Assembly (NCBI GenBank): GCA_000149225.2
Contig: CM000690.1
Coordinates: 1,225,281-1,289,280 of the forward strand
Source: Lachancea kluyveri NRRL Y-12651
Taxonomy: Eukaryota > Ascomycota > Saccharomycetes > Saccharomycetales > Saccharomycetaceae
Direction of reading: 5' to 3'
Length of the DNA: 64,000 nucleotides
Below are positions 41,439 to 53,697 of the stretch, one piece after another. Numbering within the stretch: position 1 is the first letter of the stretch; each line of letters begins with the position of its first letter. A model generated the notes under the pieces. The model saw nothing but the letters and a program-made list of their open reading frames with translations, was not told where the DNA came from and did no database searches. The position numbers and the translations under genes were made by a program.

Positions 41439-43204
41439 ATGAACAATGATGTCGAAGAATCTGTATTATTATTCGAGAAAAAAAATTACCAGACAAGTAA
41501 GAAGAAAGTCATGGAAAATACAAACACAAAGAATTTGAATCGCTTAGTGTTTAGTAATGAAAGTCATGCTGATTTTTCCAAGGATATTTCGGAAGAACTA
41601 ATCCCAGAAAACCCAGAAAATATACGTATTAACAATGTTATTCCTAGTTGGAATGCACCATGATGGAGAGTTGGTCATCTTTTGAAACTGTCATGGGCAA
41701 TTTTTGTTCTAACATTGGCACCAACAAATAATGGCTACGATGGTTCACTACTAAATGGACTGTATGAAATGCCTGACTTTATGGATGCATTGGGAAACCC
41801 TACAGGTGCAATTTTGGGCGCAATTTTGGGTGCTATCTCTAACAGAATGATGTTTGGTGTGTTCTTATCATTATATTTTATTCCACCTGTTATTGATAAA
41901 TGGGGACGTAAGATGGGCGTCATTATTGGAAACGTTTTAATTTTTATTGGTGTCCTTCTCCAAAGCTATAGCGGCACATGGATTAGTGGTAAAACTAAAG
42001 ATTCTAGAGGCATTTACGCTATGTTTCTTCTATCACGTATTATTTTGGGAGCTGCCGTTTCATTTTTGTCTGTTTCTGCTCCAGCCTTAATTTCAGAAAT
42101 TTCTTACCCAGCACATCGTCAACTATCTACTTTACTTTACAACACTTGCCGGTATCTCGGCGCACTAATTGCTGCATGGGTCACATATGGTACAAGGAAC
42201 ATGGCCCATCATTGGAACTGGAGAGTTCCTTCTATCTTACAAGAGCCGTTTCCAGCAATCCAATTATTTTTGATATTTCGAGTGCCCGAATCTCCACGTT
42301 ATTACATATATCAAAACAAAGAGAAAGAGGCACGTGAGATATTATTAAGATAGCATGCTGGTGGAGATGAATGCGAAGGTGGCCAGATGGTAGACTTCGA
42401 ATTAACTGAAATTAAACTGGCCATTGAACAAGAAAAAATGGCTGTCACTACTTCTTACAAAGATTTCTTCCAAACCACAGGTAATCGTAGGAGATTGTGG
42501 ATTGTCTGTTGGACAGGTGTGTTTATGCAGCTTTCTGGTAATGGGCTAGTCTCCTATTATTTATCAAAAGTTTTTGTCTCAATTGGTATCATCTCGGCCG
42601 ATGAAAAGTCGAGATGTAACGGATGGTTAATGCTTTACAACTGGTTAGGGTCTACTCTCCTAATTTTTCTAATTATTACAAGATTGAAACGGAGGCAGTC
42701 ATTCTTGATATAAATATGTTCCATGTGTGTTGTATACGTAATATGGACTGCACTTTCTGTCGAAAATCAGAAACATAACTTTAAGGACAAATCCTTCGCT
42801 AATGGCGTGCTTGCTATGATATTCATATACTATTGATCTTACAATATTGGTTCGAACGGGTTTCCATTTCTATACGTTACTGAAATTTTGCGTTATACAC
42901 TCCGTGGTAAAGGTTTAAATATTTTCCAGGTGGTACAAAATTTGGTTTTAATTTTCAATGGGTTTGTCAATCCTGTAGCAATGGATGCCATAGAGTGGAA
43001 ATATTACATTATGTTCTGTTGTATTTTAGGCGTTGAAATTTTGATTTGTTATTTTACGTTTGCGGAAACTAGTTGTAGATCTCTTGAAGAAGTTGGGAAG
43101 TTTTTGGTTATGGAATTATGGACATGCCTCACCTTGCTAACCAAGTTCTTATGGAGGATGGAAAAGGGGGACTTTCTGCTGAGCACGCTGAATATGTTTC
43201 TTAA
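41439..43204 (+). pseudogene. LAC12-type sugar permease relic
   Basis: This is an MFS sugar porter of the lactose permease (Lac12) branch, 12 membrane segments once. From ATG 41439 the frame is hydrophilic, then reads LAPTNNGYDGSLLNGL, DKWGRKMG (loop 2-3), RIILG, PESPRYY, YKDFFQ, GFPFLYVTEILRYTLRGKG and TFAETSCRSLEEVG (the PETKG-like end). Lesions are TGA 41661-41663 (likely Trp), TAG 42351-42353, TAA 42711-42713, TGA 42834-42836 and one frameshift near 43096-43110. After the shift a family-like tail ends at TAA 43202-43204. All four stops are in one continuous frame. The family moves lactose, cellobiose, galactosides or other sugars; S. cerevisiae reference strains lack it. The substrate here is unknown. 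Confidence 0.78.
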
Positions 43205-44270
43205 AAAGAACTATATGTGCTCTTTAAAAACCTTCTAGAAATATGACATCGACAGACTTTGTATTGCTCGTGAATACCTGAAAACCGACAGATGACTTAT
43301 ATAGTGCTTACGACTATAATAACGTAGCTGAGTTTAAAGTAAAGAGTTGTTTCAGGTCTAACGTGAAGCCTGAGGTTTACAAATAAGTAGAAAAGGGAAA
43401 AACAAAATATTGTTTTATATTTATAAAGCGTTTTTGTGCAATACGACTAGGGCGACGATTACAGTTTCAGCTATCTTAATACAGCTTAAATGAATAAAAT
43501 TCTATGAGATTTTATCAGTTAGTCCATATGAGCCTCTTGCCAGTTTTAAATACTCTACTAACATCAAAAACTTTTTTTTTTCATTTAGAAATTGCCCTGC
43601 AAATTGGTAAGTGAAATAGCTCGGACTCTTACTTTCTGTTAGTGATGAAATGAGACAATCAATCAGATGTATCACCTTTTTGCGACACGATGATAAATCT
43701 TAAAAAAAAAAAAAAAATACCTTCACTACATTCGTGGTAAATGATATTAAGTATAATCTCGTAAGCAAAGGTGATCTTAGCCATTCCCATGCACATTGTG
43801 AGTAAAAAGGAAAGAAAAACTGTGCTGATACAACGCAAGAACCCGAGCCAAGCACACCTTGAGGTGAACCATTATTACACTAGAAGTTTTTCAATATGAG
43901 TTAAATATTACCTGCAATATTCACCAACACAGTTTTCAATAATGGACGATCTTGAAAAGTGCGGGTTCATGAAACTCCTGGTACAGTCTTAGTCTCATAA
44001 GTGAACAGATTACGCATTTATATTCCTTGACAAAAAGTTTAGAGATCATTCTAAAACCGTTTTATTAGCCTAATACTCTAATTTTAACATCGAGATTTCA
44101 AGGGAAATATTTATCGAAAATAGGCGCTCCAAGTCAAATACCATTCCCAGACAACTAAAAATCTAATTATTTTTCCACAATTTCCTTTAAAAACCTACTG
44201 GTTGTTATTTAGAAATATTCCCACTTAGTCCCGGGAGTTATACACTGTACACATCTTTACGCGGGTCTAT
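43205..44270. other. 1.1 kb between the permease relic and URA1
   Basis: No gene is seen. It includes a T run near 43571 and an A run at 43700-43716. Confidence 0.5.
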
Positions 44271-45215
44271 CTACAGACTGTTTAACTTACCACGAAATTG
44301 CTCGATCGATGTGTAGCCTTTCTTATCCATAAGCTCTTTCAATTCCCTTTCTAAGCGGTCAAAGATGGAAACACCCTCTTTGTACAATTCGGTTCCCACC
44401 TGCAGCATAGTAGCACCACATAATAAGTGCTCAAACGCATCCTGGCCTGTCTTGATCCCACCTGTACCGATAATTTTGATGGTTGGATTCAAACGAGTGT
44501 AAAATGCCCTCACATTGGCCAGCGCAGTTGGTTTAACGTACTCACCACCAATACCACCAAACCCGTTTTTTGGTTTAACTACAACACTTTCGGTTTCAAC
44601 GTTAATGTAAAGACCATTGCCTATACTGTTGATACAGTTAACGTAAGATAACGGAAGCTGGTTCAAAATACCTGCCATGATGTCGAAATGAGCAAAATCA
44701 AAATATGGAGGTAATTTAACGCCCAGTGGTTTTTTAAAGAATTCGAAGACTTTAGTCAAAATTTCCTTTGTTAATTCAAAATCGTATGCAACTTGTGGCT
44801 TACCAGGGACATTAGGACAAGACAGATTTAACTCTGTAATGCCATTGAAATCGCTATCTTGAATCTTTTGCAACATCTTCAAGTTTTCTTCGACACTCAT
44901 ACCCGCAACAGAAAAAAATAGAGGGGTTGAAGTGGAACCATTTTTTTGATACTCCAAGGCATATTTCAAATAGTAATCAAAACCCTCATTTGGAAGACCC
45001 ATCGAGTTAATACTACCTAATGGGACTGAGAAGTAACGAGGCTCTGGATTTCCCTCCCTTTTTGATGTAGTAGAACTCTTTGTAATGAAGGCACCAGCCC
45101 TGGAATCCTTTAGCTCATCCAATTCTTTAGTGCTCATACAATGAACACCCGATGCGTTCATAAACGGATTCTCATAAGTGTGATTCAAAAAGTTGATAGC
45201 TAAGGATGCAGACAT
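44271..45215 (-). CDS. URA1: Dihydroorotate dehydrogenase, cytosolic class 1A
   Basis: This 314-residue enzyme has exactly the length of S. cerevisiae Ura1. It oxidises dihydroorotate to orotate in pyrimidine synthesis, using fumarate as acceptor in the cytosol, so it works without oxygen. Signature stretches are [22 protein letters not shown] with the FMN/substrate lysine (K46), [24 protein letters not shown] with the catalytic cysteine C133, [22 protein letters not shown], and the phosphate-binding GTGGI and [12 protein letters not shown]. It is only about 80% identical by eye to the S. cerevisiae protein, lower than expected within that genus. The gene was acquired long ago by this yeast lineage from lactic acid bacteria. 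It is intact even though its neighbours on both sides are decayed, which fits selection on an essential step. Confidence 0.95.
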   Translation of the reverse strand: MSASLAINFLNHTYENPFMNASGVHCMSTKELDELKDSRAGAFITKSSTTSKREGNPEPRYFSVPLGSINSMGLPNEGFDYYLKYALEYQKNGSTSTPLFFSVAGMSVEENLKMLQKIQDSDFNGITELNLSCPNVPGKPQVAYDFELTKEILTKVFEFFKKPLGVKLPPYFDFAHFDIMAGILNQLPLSYVNCINSIGNGLYINVETESVVVKPKNGFGGIGGEYVKPTALANVRAFYTRLNPTIKIIGTGGIKTGQDAFEHLLCGATMLQVGTELYKEGVSIFDRLERELKELMDKKGYTSIEQFRGKLNSL

Positions 45216-48200
45216 TATATCTCTTTGTAGTGGAATGCCCTGTTTCTTATCTGTGATGGTTGTAAAAGGATGAACAAGTATACTTGTGTTTTACCAACTG
45301 ATACCATCGTAGTTAATATAACCGAAAAACGTTATAGAGACTCGACATCATCGAATGTAAATGAAAAAAGAAAATTTTTTAGGCAATTCGCGCTGAAGCA
45401 CCCGCTTCGTTCAGCTCATTCTCGCTAAACGAGTAGTAGGAGTAAGTATTCGAACCATAAGTACTTTAATCCGGGTAAAATGTACAGTGTGCACGCTCGA
45501 CTGAAGCAGTGCAACGCTTTCTATAAATTTTGTGTGAGCTCATGAATGGTTTGGAGAGTAGCCATATTTAACTGGCAAGTGCTTAATTGAATGCCTGTAA
45601 AATGTAGTTATGAACGATGGATTCAATCAGAAAAGTTAAAGTGTCTGTTTGAGCCCTTAAACAAAAAAAATTGCAGGTATGGTAAATAAATAAATACGGC
45701 AGTCATTTTCATGTGTACTGGCAGAAGCTTACAAAAGTTTATCTTAGAATCAAACACAAATTTTACTTAGTTCAAAGGTTTCTTGCGAACTTAAGGAGAA
45801 AGTCACTAAGAGACTGCAAATAGCGTTCGGGCACTCTATTAGTAAAGGCAATGGATGCGCTCTTAGTTGAACGTTATTAAGTAAATTACAGTTTGGATCG
45901 CTCTAAAAGGGGTTTATAAACTACTTTCAATAAGGCTTATAATCCAAAACAACACTGAAAAACTCTTGAGGGCAGGATGTGCGAAGACTTGTTGTAGGAC
46001 TTAGACCTAGCTTTTACTATAGAAAAAAGATGTTCAGCCTACTGTAGGGATATGCCACCGGCTTTTTTTGCACATATCACTGCTTGCTTCTCTCACAATC
46101 CACCAAAAGCCTCTTATTACTGTACATACTCAAACGTTATGCATTAGGTTGCTTCAGTCTGACACTTTTTTTTTTTTAGCCTGACTCTTTTGCACTTCTA
46201 TTACTATTAGGGTGATAAACTAAACCAAAAAGACGTTGTATTATAAAGATGCTACCAGAATTTATGGCTGGCCTCGTAAAAATGTGTTAAAGAGTTTTTA
46301 AGTTTTAATCCAGTCTCAATAAGCGTGTATTTCAACAGCTTTATATAAACAAAAGTATGCATGTGCAGGTGAAGAAAAAAAGGATATCAAGAGAGAAAGA
46401 AAATACCAACTAGAAGAGCAGGATCAAGTAATTTCAAAGGTGAATTTCATACGCTTGTACTTTTTATTATCAATGCTGTTGGTGTCCCAGGCGACTAGTT
46501 TCCAATCGAATATTTGGCAAACGAGGGAGACGAGTTTGTATTGCCTCCATACTTTCGGGAGTATTATTGACTATGTTGCTCTGTCAAGATAAAAGCTGAT
46601 TTACTCGTTAGATAATGGGATAAAACAGAATAACAACAACCGTACCATTACTGAAGTTAACATAACTAAAATTGAGGTGGGGCAATTTTTAGACGACAGA
46701 GCATTTGCAAATGCCGACTAGGAGACTTGCGTGACGGAAAACTACGAAAAGAGCTGGCATAAAATTGATGTGCTCAATGGGAGGCTCAAAAATGATTTAA
46801 AAACTTTTTACTTTTGATTTTGCTACAAATCTTGACAAAATAGATTATTGAGTTGCGAAATCCACTAATTTAGATGACTGTTTTTCATTCTTTATGTCAC
46901 CTTATAACACCGTGTATGATAATATACTAGTAGCACGAATACTAGTCGATGATCGATAGTTGTATTTCGTTCCAACAAAATTGTAGGTCTACCGGGTCTA
47001 AATAAGGCTCTAAGCTCGGAGACAAATCTAGTGTTCTTTTTAGGTTCCCTGTATAAACCGAGAAAAGAGAGTACAGAGTTGAATTATTTGTTACTCGGGA
47101 TTCTTTGAAAACAGTAAAGAAAGTATAAAAGTTTGATGACAGTTAGATACTCTGCATTTATCTTTTGAAGTTCCTCACTATGGCACCTAGCGAGGAAATT
47201 TTATACAATAGGGGCACAGTGGAAAATAATTGAATCTTTTGGGCTGGGTGAATGCTTTAAGAGACTTATTTACCAATAGAAAAGAGGCATTGTTTTTGTC
47301 ATTTTCTTATTATACCTAGAGGCAACATTCTAAACCTTATCGACAGACTTTACTCTACTGATAATACAAACAGCCATCCTGGAATTATGGCATCTGACTC
47401 TGCTATATCTGAATTCCATAAAATACGTACTGTATTGTCAAAATACAAGGGGCTTCATAATGTTACTGGACCTGGGCACTTGGAGGAGAGTATTATTATT
47501 AGTACCATTATCATCTTATTTTTTTTTTTAGAACGAAGTTCTCAGTAGTTTATAGCAGCTCCCTCTGATAACGATTTATGTGGTCAAAAATATGTGTTGT
47601 AGACTCATTGCACGAACAGATGCATGTCTGTGACATCAAATACTTTGGCAACTGCCTGCTGAAAACGAGTACCTACAAAGGATGACTGCAAGATAGGGAT
47701 TTATTTCCCGGTGCTACCCTAGGTATTCTAATGACCGTCCGTTCAGCCCTTAGTGGTTAAACCCATAATTCAAGAGATTTCTAGATTTATATTTCTAAAT
47801 GCGGCGATGTCAGCTAGGTAACAGTTTTTGATTGCCCAGTGAGTGTTGATATTGATGGTAATGAAAATATCATAGTCACTGTTCCTAGCCATCTGACTCG
47901 AGCTAACAAGCCATTGGAGACAATAAATCACTCCTTAGCTCAAGATTGTATATCCCTAAAAGGCTACTTGAGCAGTGAATCCCAACCATTGGAATTTAAT
48001 ACCACTACTAAAAACAATGTTAGCTCAATCTTTGTCTTAAGTTGAGATCCTACACCCTTATGAGATAATCTTTGGGTGTATCACATCGTCAATTTCAGTG
48101 AGACGTTTGATGCTAGGGCTTGCTCCGGGGGGCGACTTTGAGTAATCGTACCAAATTAGTAGTGGATGTGAGAATAGTATGCGATGTAAGTTTAAGGGAA

Positions 48201-49221
48201 AAAGGAAAGATGAACAGTATTTGGCAAGAACAGCGTTTGGAGATATAGAGAGATTTGAGAATTTCTATTATTGAAATGACAGGTGTTATAAATATTTCCC
48301 TGGGCTTCTATTTTGAATGAAAGTGGTAAGTGCATTGCGGACCGTTTTCTTCTAAAGGCATATAAACAGCGTTGCCATCAGGTTAAAAATTCCAAGTTGT
48401 CATCATCAGGGATAGATTTAGGTAACAAATGCAGAAACCCACCCGATATAGAGGCTACAACCGTTGTGAAGAACCAAACTTAGATATTAAAGAACTTGGA
48501 AAAGCCAAGGTTGTCTCATCCTACAGTATGTGAACCTATCCACTAAAAGTTTTCTTTCCCATCTCTTTCTCATAACGATTTAGTCTATTTTTCAAAGTTA
48601 ATGCTCAGTTTTTGCACAATTTCTTAAATAAAGCATGGTAAGTCGTATAATACCTTTTGTACATTTTTGGAGGCACTCGTGACTGTATGGCAGCGCTCTT
48701 ATGAGGAGAGGAGCTAAGCACGTGATTTTATGACGATTATCAAATTTGTATCCTCGAAGTTTTGTACATGCTGTTCCGTAAAACCAAAACGCAGTTTGAA
48801 AAGAAGCTACTCAACGATAAACAGCTTGTAAAATGGCTGGTTACAAATAACTGACTAGGCCACAGAGGGTAGCCCACCGGCACTTTATATGTAAGATACG
48901 TTCACCAGCAAAAGAGTTTCGACAAACATCAAAAAACAAAAACAAGAGAATCAAAAGTGACGAGAGTAGCTGAGGTATGAAAGATATAAACCATGATCTT
49001 TAATACTCCCTGCTTTATAAAAGTAGCGCTAGTCTTGAGTGATTGTGTACGACCGTCCCAGTCAAGATAGTAAGGAGCATTTGGAAAGAGTACATTTACG
49101 TCTTTTTCGTATCAAATTAGAGTTTTTTGCCTTCTCCCTTAAAAGATCGGCCAAGAAAAATGGCGCAGTGCAGATTTAATTCTACGCTGCCAACAACTGT
49201 AAAACAGGAAACAGTACAGTT
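45216..49221. other. 4.0 kb of mostly decayed sequence
   Basis: After the URA1 promoter (about 45216-45560) there is no intact gene. Protein-like stretches on the plus strand at about 46450-46815 and 47160-48048 are interrupted by stops and frame changes (listed separately). A TATA box (TTTATAAAAG, 49014-49023) belongs to the DUP gene that follows. The block is one of the largest gene-free parts of the window. Confidence 0.5.
46450..48048 (+). pseudogene. Highly degraded coding-like relic(s), family unknown
   Basis: Several plus-strand pieces look like former protein: an N-terminal hydrophobic stretch near 46450, IEYLANEGDEFVLPPYFREYY near 46507-46570 followed by TGA, and FLDDRAFANAD near 46685-46720 ending at TAG. 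Another runs from ATG 47180 (MAPSEEILYNRGTVENN) to TGA. One frame from about 47600 to 48045 holds several stops (including 47815-47817) and then 75 open codons ending with a stop at 48043-48045. I recognise no family and cannot tell whether this is one gene or two. Stops are frequent, so it is old. Confidence 0.3.
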
Positions 49222-49836
49222 ATGAAAGAAAAACAATCCAAAAACCCTTTTTCTGAGGACAGCAAAACAGCAAAACTTTTTCTAACCAAGAACTTGTATA
49301 GCAAAAAAACAACTTCGATCTTTTTTGGTGTCCTCAAGTCCGGCGTTTTTAAGTTATGGTCTGCCTTTTCGATAATCATGGGAGTTCTGTGTTGGAAAAC
49401 TCACAATTTCTGGGTGGTATTTTTTAGTTTGGAGCTCTTTCTAATTACTTCTATCTTCATCCCGTCTTTTGCCATGTATATAGCAGGGCGTTTCAAGTTA
49501 AGGGAATTGGTAAAGTTCTCTGAAGAAGTCGCTGAAGTGAAGCCAGGCACGGACATGGAAAGATGGGACATCGTTGCAAGTAACATGAATGAATTTATGC
49601 AAGCAGAGAAGCTTTGGAGTATTTTGCACTCTTTCTACGATGGACAGCACTGTTTTCAACAATTCAGAAGACTGATCTTGCACCCATATTCCGAGCATAC
49701 ATCCAAAAAAATGAAGGCCAAACAAAACGCTGATCTAAAGCCATATGCAGAAGAAGCAGTGCGGTCTTATCAGGCTAGTATTGACCAATACTGGCAACAT
49801 CATTACGGGGGAAGATTGGATGGCGAATGCAAGTGA
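49222..49836 (+). CDS. Single-DUP-domain membrane protein (DUP240/COS family), copy 1
   Basis: This 204-residue protein has one DUP domain (the unit present once in DUP240 and twice in COS proteins). Two hydrophobic segments lie at about 40-78 (FSIIMGVLCW...FFSLELFLITSIFIPSF). After them comes the family signature MERWDIVASNMNEFMQAEKLWSI...FYDGQHCFQQFRRLILHPYSE. Family members act in the endomembrane system, and Cos proteins help sort cargo into multivesicular bodies; the role of single-DUP proteins is unclear. The ATG at 49222 follows a TATA box by about 200 bp. It is followed in tandem by a second, diverged copy. DUP genes are typical of subtelomeres and tandem arrays in Saccharomyces relatives. 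Confidence 0.82.
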   Translation: MKEKQSKNPFSEDSKTAKLFLTKNLYSKKTTSIFFGVLKSGVFKLWSAFSIIMGVLCWKTHNFWVVFFSLELFLITSIFIPSFAMYIAGRFKLRELVKFSEEVAEVKPGTDMERWDIVASNMNEFMQAEKLWSILHSFYDGQHCFQQFRRLILHPYSEHTSKKMKAKQNADLKPYAEEAVRSYQASIDQYWQHHYGGRLDGECK

Positions 49837-50150
49837 ATAAAAATACATAGGTTTTACTATAGATATAATCGGTATATTTTGTTCCTTCATTTTAACTTTC
49901 ATCCTTTTCCTACAAAGCCCACTATTTAAGAAAAGTGCTCAGTATATATTCAAGCCTATCGAGCCTCGATTAAGTCAAACCATTCCTATGCTGCCTTTCC
50001 TTGCCAAGAAAAAAATTACCCTAGCATAGTTTTTTTCTTGGTTACATATTCCGTATATAGTGGTACCCCTTGGAGGCTCGAGCTATAAAAAGCGCATACC
50101 CAAGGTTAACTAGCCAGCAGGTGTCGAATTAAAAAAAGAGATTGAAAAAC
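49837..50150 (+). promoter_or_regulatory. Spacer and promoter between the two DUP genes
   Basis: The 314 bp spacer contains a TATA box (CTATAAAAAG, 50082-50091) about 60 bp upstream of the next ATG, and a CTCGAG close before it. Confidence 0.5.
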
Positions 50151-50750
50151 ATGAATGGAAAACAATCGAATGAACTCTTTTTGCAAGACCTTGAGATAAA
50201 TGTGCCACGGCTTCCTAGGGATATGTACCGAAGTAAATTTACATGGACCGTTCGCCATGTTTTCATGAAAAAACAAACGTTTCTGAAGTTGCCAGCGCTA
50301 TTTTATGGTATTTACTACTTCTCAAACGTATTTGATGAAATATTTGCTATGTGTTATCGCATAACTCTTATTTCTATCGTAATTAATGGCTGGTATAGTG
50401 GAATGCAAGCTACAAAGAATTTAAGTTTGAATCTGGAAAGGAGAATGGACTTTTTGGCAGAGGTCATCAAGGTTCAGCCTCATATTGATATGGGAAAGTG
50501 GGACATTATTGCTGCGAATATGAACGAGTTTTTTTACACTAAAGGTACATGGCATACGGAAGAGTTTTTCTTTGATGGTAAGCACTGCCACAATGTTTTT
50601 AAACTGCTTTTCGTGGCTCCGTACTCGGAGAAGGCATTAAAGAAAGGTGTTCCTCCATATTTAGAACTAAAGCCCTATGTCGATCGTGCTGAAAAAGTAT
50701 GCCAGCCAGAGCTAGATGAGTTTGAGGGAAATGAAAATGCTGAAAACTAG
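50151..50750 (+). CDS. Single-DUP-domain membrane protein, copy 2
   Basis: I take the ATG at 50151, giving MNGKQSNELFLQD and 199 residues; the frame upstream has only a TTG. It carries the DUP lead-in LPRDMYRSKFTWTVRHVF, a hydrophobic region (about 48-78) and the core KWDIIAANMNEFFYTKGTWHTEEFFFDGKHCHNVFKLLFVAPYSEK. The FFFDGKHC wording is close to the second DUP unit of COS proteins. It is clearly diverged from copy 1 (for example the first ~35 residues are unlike), so the duplication is old. It has its own TATA box. Role unknown, probably endosomal or ER/Golgi membrane. Confidence 0.82.
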   Translation: MNGKQSNELFLQDLEINVPRLPRDMYRSKFTWTVRHVFMKKQTFLKLPALFYGIYYFSNVFDEIFAMCYRITLISIVINGWYSGMQATKNLSLNLERRMDFLAEVIKVQPHIDMGKWDIIAANMNEFFYTKGTWHTEEFFFDGKHCHNVFKLLFVAPYSEKALKKGVPPYLELKPYVDRAEKVCQPELDEFEGNENAEN

Positions 50751-50882
50751 TCATTTCTATATACGTTCTTGTAATTCCAGAGCAATGCTTTTTTAGCTAT
50801 ATAGAGTAACTGCAAATTCTTATTTCTTTCCTTTTTTGGGATAGTATATTCAGATGTGCTCAGAATTTTGGATCAAATTGCC

Positions 50883-51158
50883 ATGAAAGAAACTTCAAGT
50901 ACAAATAACTCTTTATTTTTAGCCCGCGAATTTGCCAATCTTTATTGTAAAATACAGACAACACGGGATAGACCCGTTCAACTACAAGAGCTTATGATAT
51001 GGTCAAATTACGACTTAGTTTCCATCCATTCTCAAAAATATTTTTCAGACTCACTTAATCCGAGCGTCCAAAGAAAGACCCAACAGCTTCGTAAATTGAC
51101 AAATGGTGCATATTTGCCAATGTTTGAAGTTATAGCACCTCACCATGACATTCTGTAA
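50883..51158 (+). other. Possible 91-codon gene or fragment, no family recognised
   Basis: ATG at 50883 opens a hydrophilic, protein-like frame (MKETSSTNNSLFLAREFANL... to ...FEVIAPHHDIL). It has no membrane segment or known motif. It starts 133 bp after the second DUP gene and may be a fragment of a larger lost gene. Chance cannot be excluded. Confidence 0.25.
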
Positions 51159-53697
51159 GCTTGTGGACTTCTCTAAAGTTGACTAGGTGGTAACTCAGAT
51201 AAATTCCAAAAAAAAAAAAAAAAACTATTCAAGGCATCGTAATTCAATGTTATAAATCTCATAGACTAGTATATGCTCTTTCATAAAAAAATACTCGGTC
51301 TTCAAGCCCCATTGCAAGCATATTCAGGTTTTTGTGTCTCTATTTTTATGGAGTCTGGCACCATATCGGGCAATTTTGTATCAGGTTTTTACTGCCCGCG
51401 AGACCTTTCTCTGTTTGCCTATTTCTGCTTTTCTATTTCAGCTTTCCTAGAGCTTTGTGATATGCAGTTCACTTCTCGAGACGCCCTAAATAGGGGGAAA
51501 TGTTGGGATAGTCGTTAAGCCCAACGGCTGTCTCCGCTATTTGCAATGTGAATGCCATATTAATGTCCACAACACTAAATCCTCGATAACTGGGGCCTTC
51601 CCAAGAGCGTGAATCTCACGTAGCTCTTCAGGCGCCCGTCTAGTCTTAGGGTTACGTCTGAGCCAAACCAGCTTGTAACGTTCTCCTAGCTCCTCGAGCA
51701 ACTACGTGATCCGAATGGACCTCAACCAACCCGGGTCATAAACTTTAGCCATTTTTAGAAAAGTTATAATAGCAAATATTATAAGTTTTTAGCCTAGGTA
51801 ACAGAAAGCAAAATGTTAACGGAAGAATTGAGCAGAAATTGCATTCTATATTCGGCAATTTTACATTTTTTACAATTTTACACATATAATAGTCTTCAGA
51901 ATTGTATTGTCAATAAGACCCGTAAGTTCTAATGACATACATTTACGTTATTCTAAAGAGAATAAAGCCATGAGTGTTTATTGTCCAACTCAGCTAAGGT
52001 GCATTCACCATATTTATTTTGAGCTAAAGAGTATATCCTCAATAAAACATCCTTTTTTTTTGGAATTTTACATGCCTAATGTTTACTTCAATTACTTATT
52101 CGAAGGGATATTTGTGGTTTTATGACTCATTTTTATTAAAGCAAATTACAGAGTGTTAAAAGTATGCGAGCTTATGATATAATACGCTTCAATCTCATCA
52201 AATAAGGCCATAACACAAATTTCTCCGTCTCCTGTTAATATGTTGGAAGTACATTGTAACATTCAAATCGTGACACCATGTAGCTCAAAACCGTTTTGAA
52301 AAAATGTCAAAGTTCCAGTTCAATTAAAATTATTAACACTTTTGCCAAAGATAAACGTGCAGTATTTTTAAAAATACTCCTCCAGTTTTCCAATTGCTGA
52401 CCATAGAATATATTAACTATCCAGAATGTTGCCTGCCACATTTACTGTCAGAATGCACATAAGCGTTCAACAATAGTTTTTCCACCTTTCCTGCTAGCCA
52501 TATACTCCTGTTTTTTTAAACGTACCGAAAAGATCTATTATGAACATCACTCCCTTGTGGTAGCTTGAGTAGGTTTTATTTAAGAGATTCAGTACTTTTG
52601 TCGCTTAGCCTGCCTTCAAAGATTAAGAAAGACTAAAACAGCTCACAATACTGAGTTTAATGAGAAAAAATTAGTAATACTATTGTAAAAACGATTTCGA
52701 TGTTACATATATGAATATCATTTCCCGTGTTTTTCTTTCCGTACATTGTAGTTTTAGTTATCAAAACTCTCAAATCTTTTTTGTTTAGTTTTTGTGGAAC
52801 TTTTGTACGAAGCCGTAGTACTCTGGACAGCTGCTAGAACAAGAAGTATTCTGTAGTATAGGCAGAATGGAAGTCGAAATAACTCCAATCCCTATTATAC
52901 CTTCTCGTCTTTCTTTAAATTTATCTATCTGAAGGTTTTGTATCTTGACAATTCCGCACAAAGCATACATGACACGGAATTTTTCCATTGTTTCTTTTCA
53001 GAGCTTTTCCATCGTAATGCACGAACTTCAGTATGTTATGAAGAATTGCGAACAAAGTCCTAAAGACATATTAGTAAAATGAACTCATTCACATGTTCTG
53101 GTTCGCTTTCGAGACAAAGTTTTAACTCACATGCAACGGTACTGTTTTCACAACATAAACTGTATAGACCTTACTTCCGTGTAGCTTTTAGCTCATGCTA
53201 TATCGAAGTGTCACTTAATGATTACATACACACGGAAGGCCGCAACTGCCGGGTTGTTTCCAAATGTTTGCCTATTTTTTTTAGCAAGCTCGGCTTGAAT
53301 AAGAGTCAATTATCTCGAGCTGATCATGACGCAGCATTAATTAGCATATTGTGCTTATTTTACTTATCAAGGTCTTCAAAATGCTTTTGATCTTGTTCTT
53401 TTAGATCGACTGTTGAATTCAACAGTGCACGGAGTTTATAAGCACTGTATCCTCAGTAGTTAAAAAGACAAAATTTCTTCGCAGTCATGCCATGTAAGTG
53501 GTGAAGGCTGATGAAATCAATTCTATTTGTATTCTTGTAAAATGTCCAAAAAAATCATTAGTAATATGTAAACACCTATCAACGTAGTCTTACGCAATAG
53601 CTGCCAATAAATCCGTGAGTTTTGTTTTTATTTGCGTTTCAGTAGCCAGAAGAATAGAAGTCTCGCCCATAGCGACTGGTTTGGAATCCGTCCGAAG

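Noticed and set aside
42840-42860. GGTTCGAAC, resembling a tRNA B box
   Set aside because: It lies inside the LAC12-like relic's frame and no cloverleaf or A box could be placed around it.
51501-51740. Possible Ty LTR start (TGTTGGGA) in a GC-richer stretch
   Set aside because: No matching CCCAACA end, target duplication, primer site or gag/pol remnant was found.
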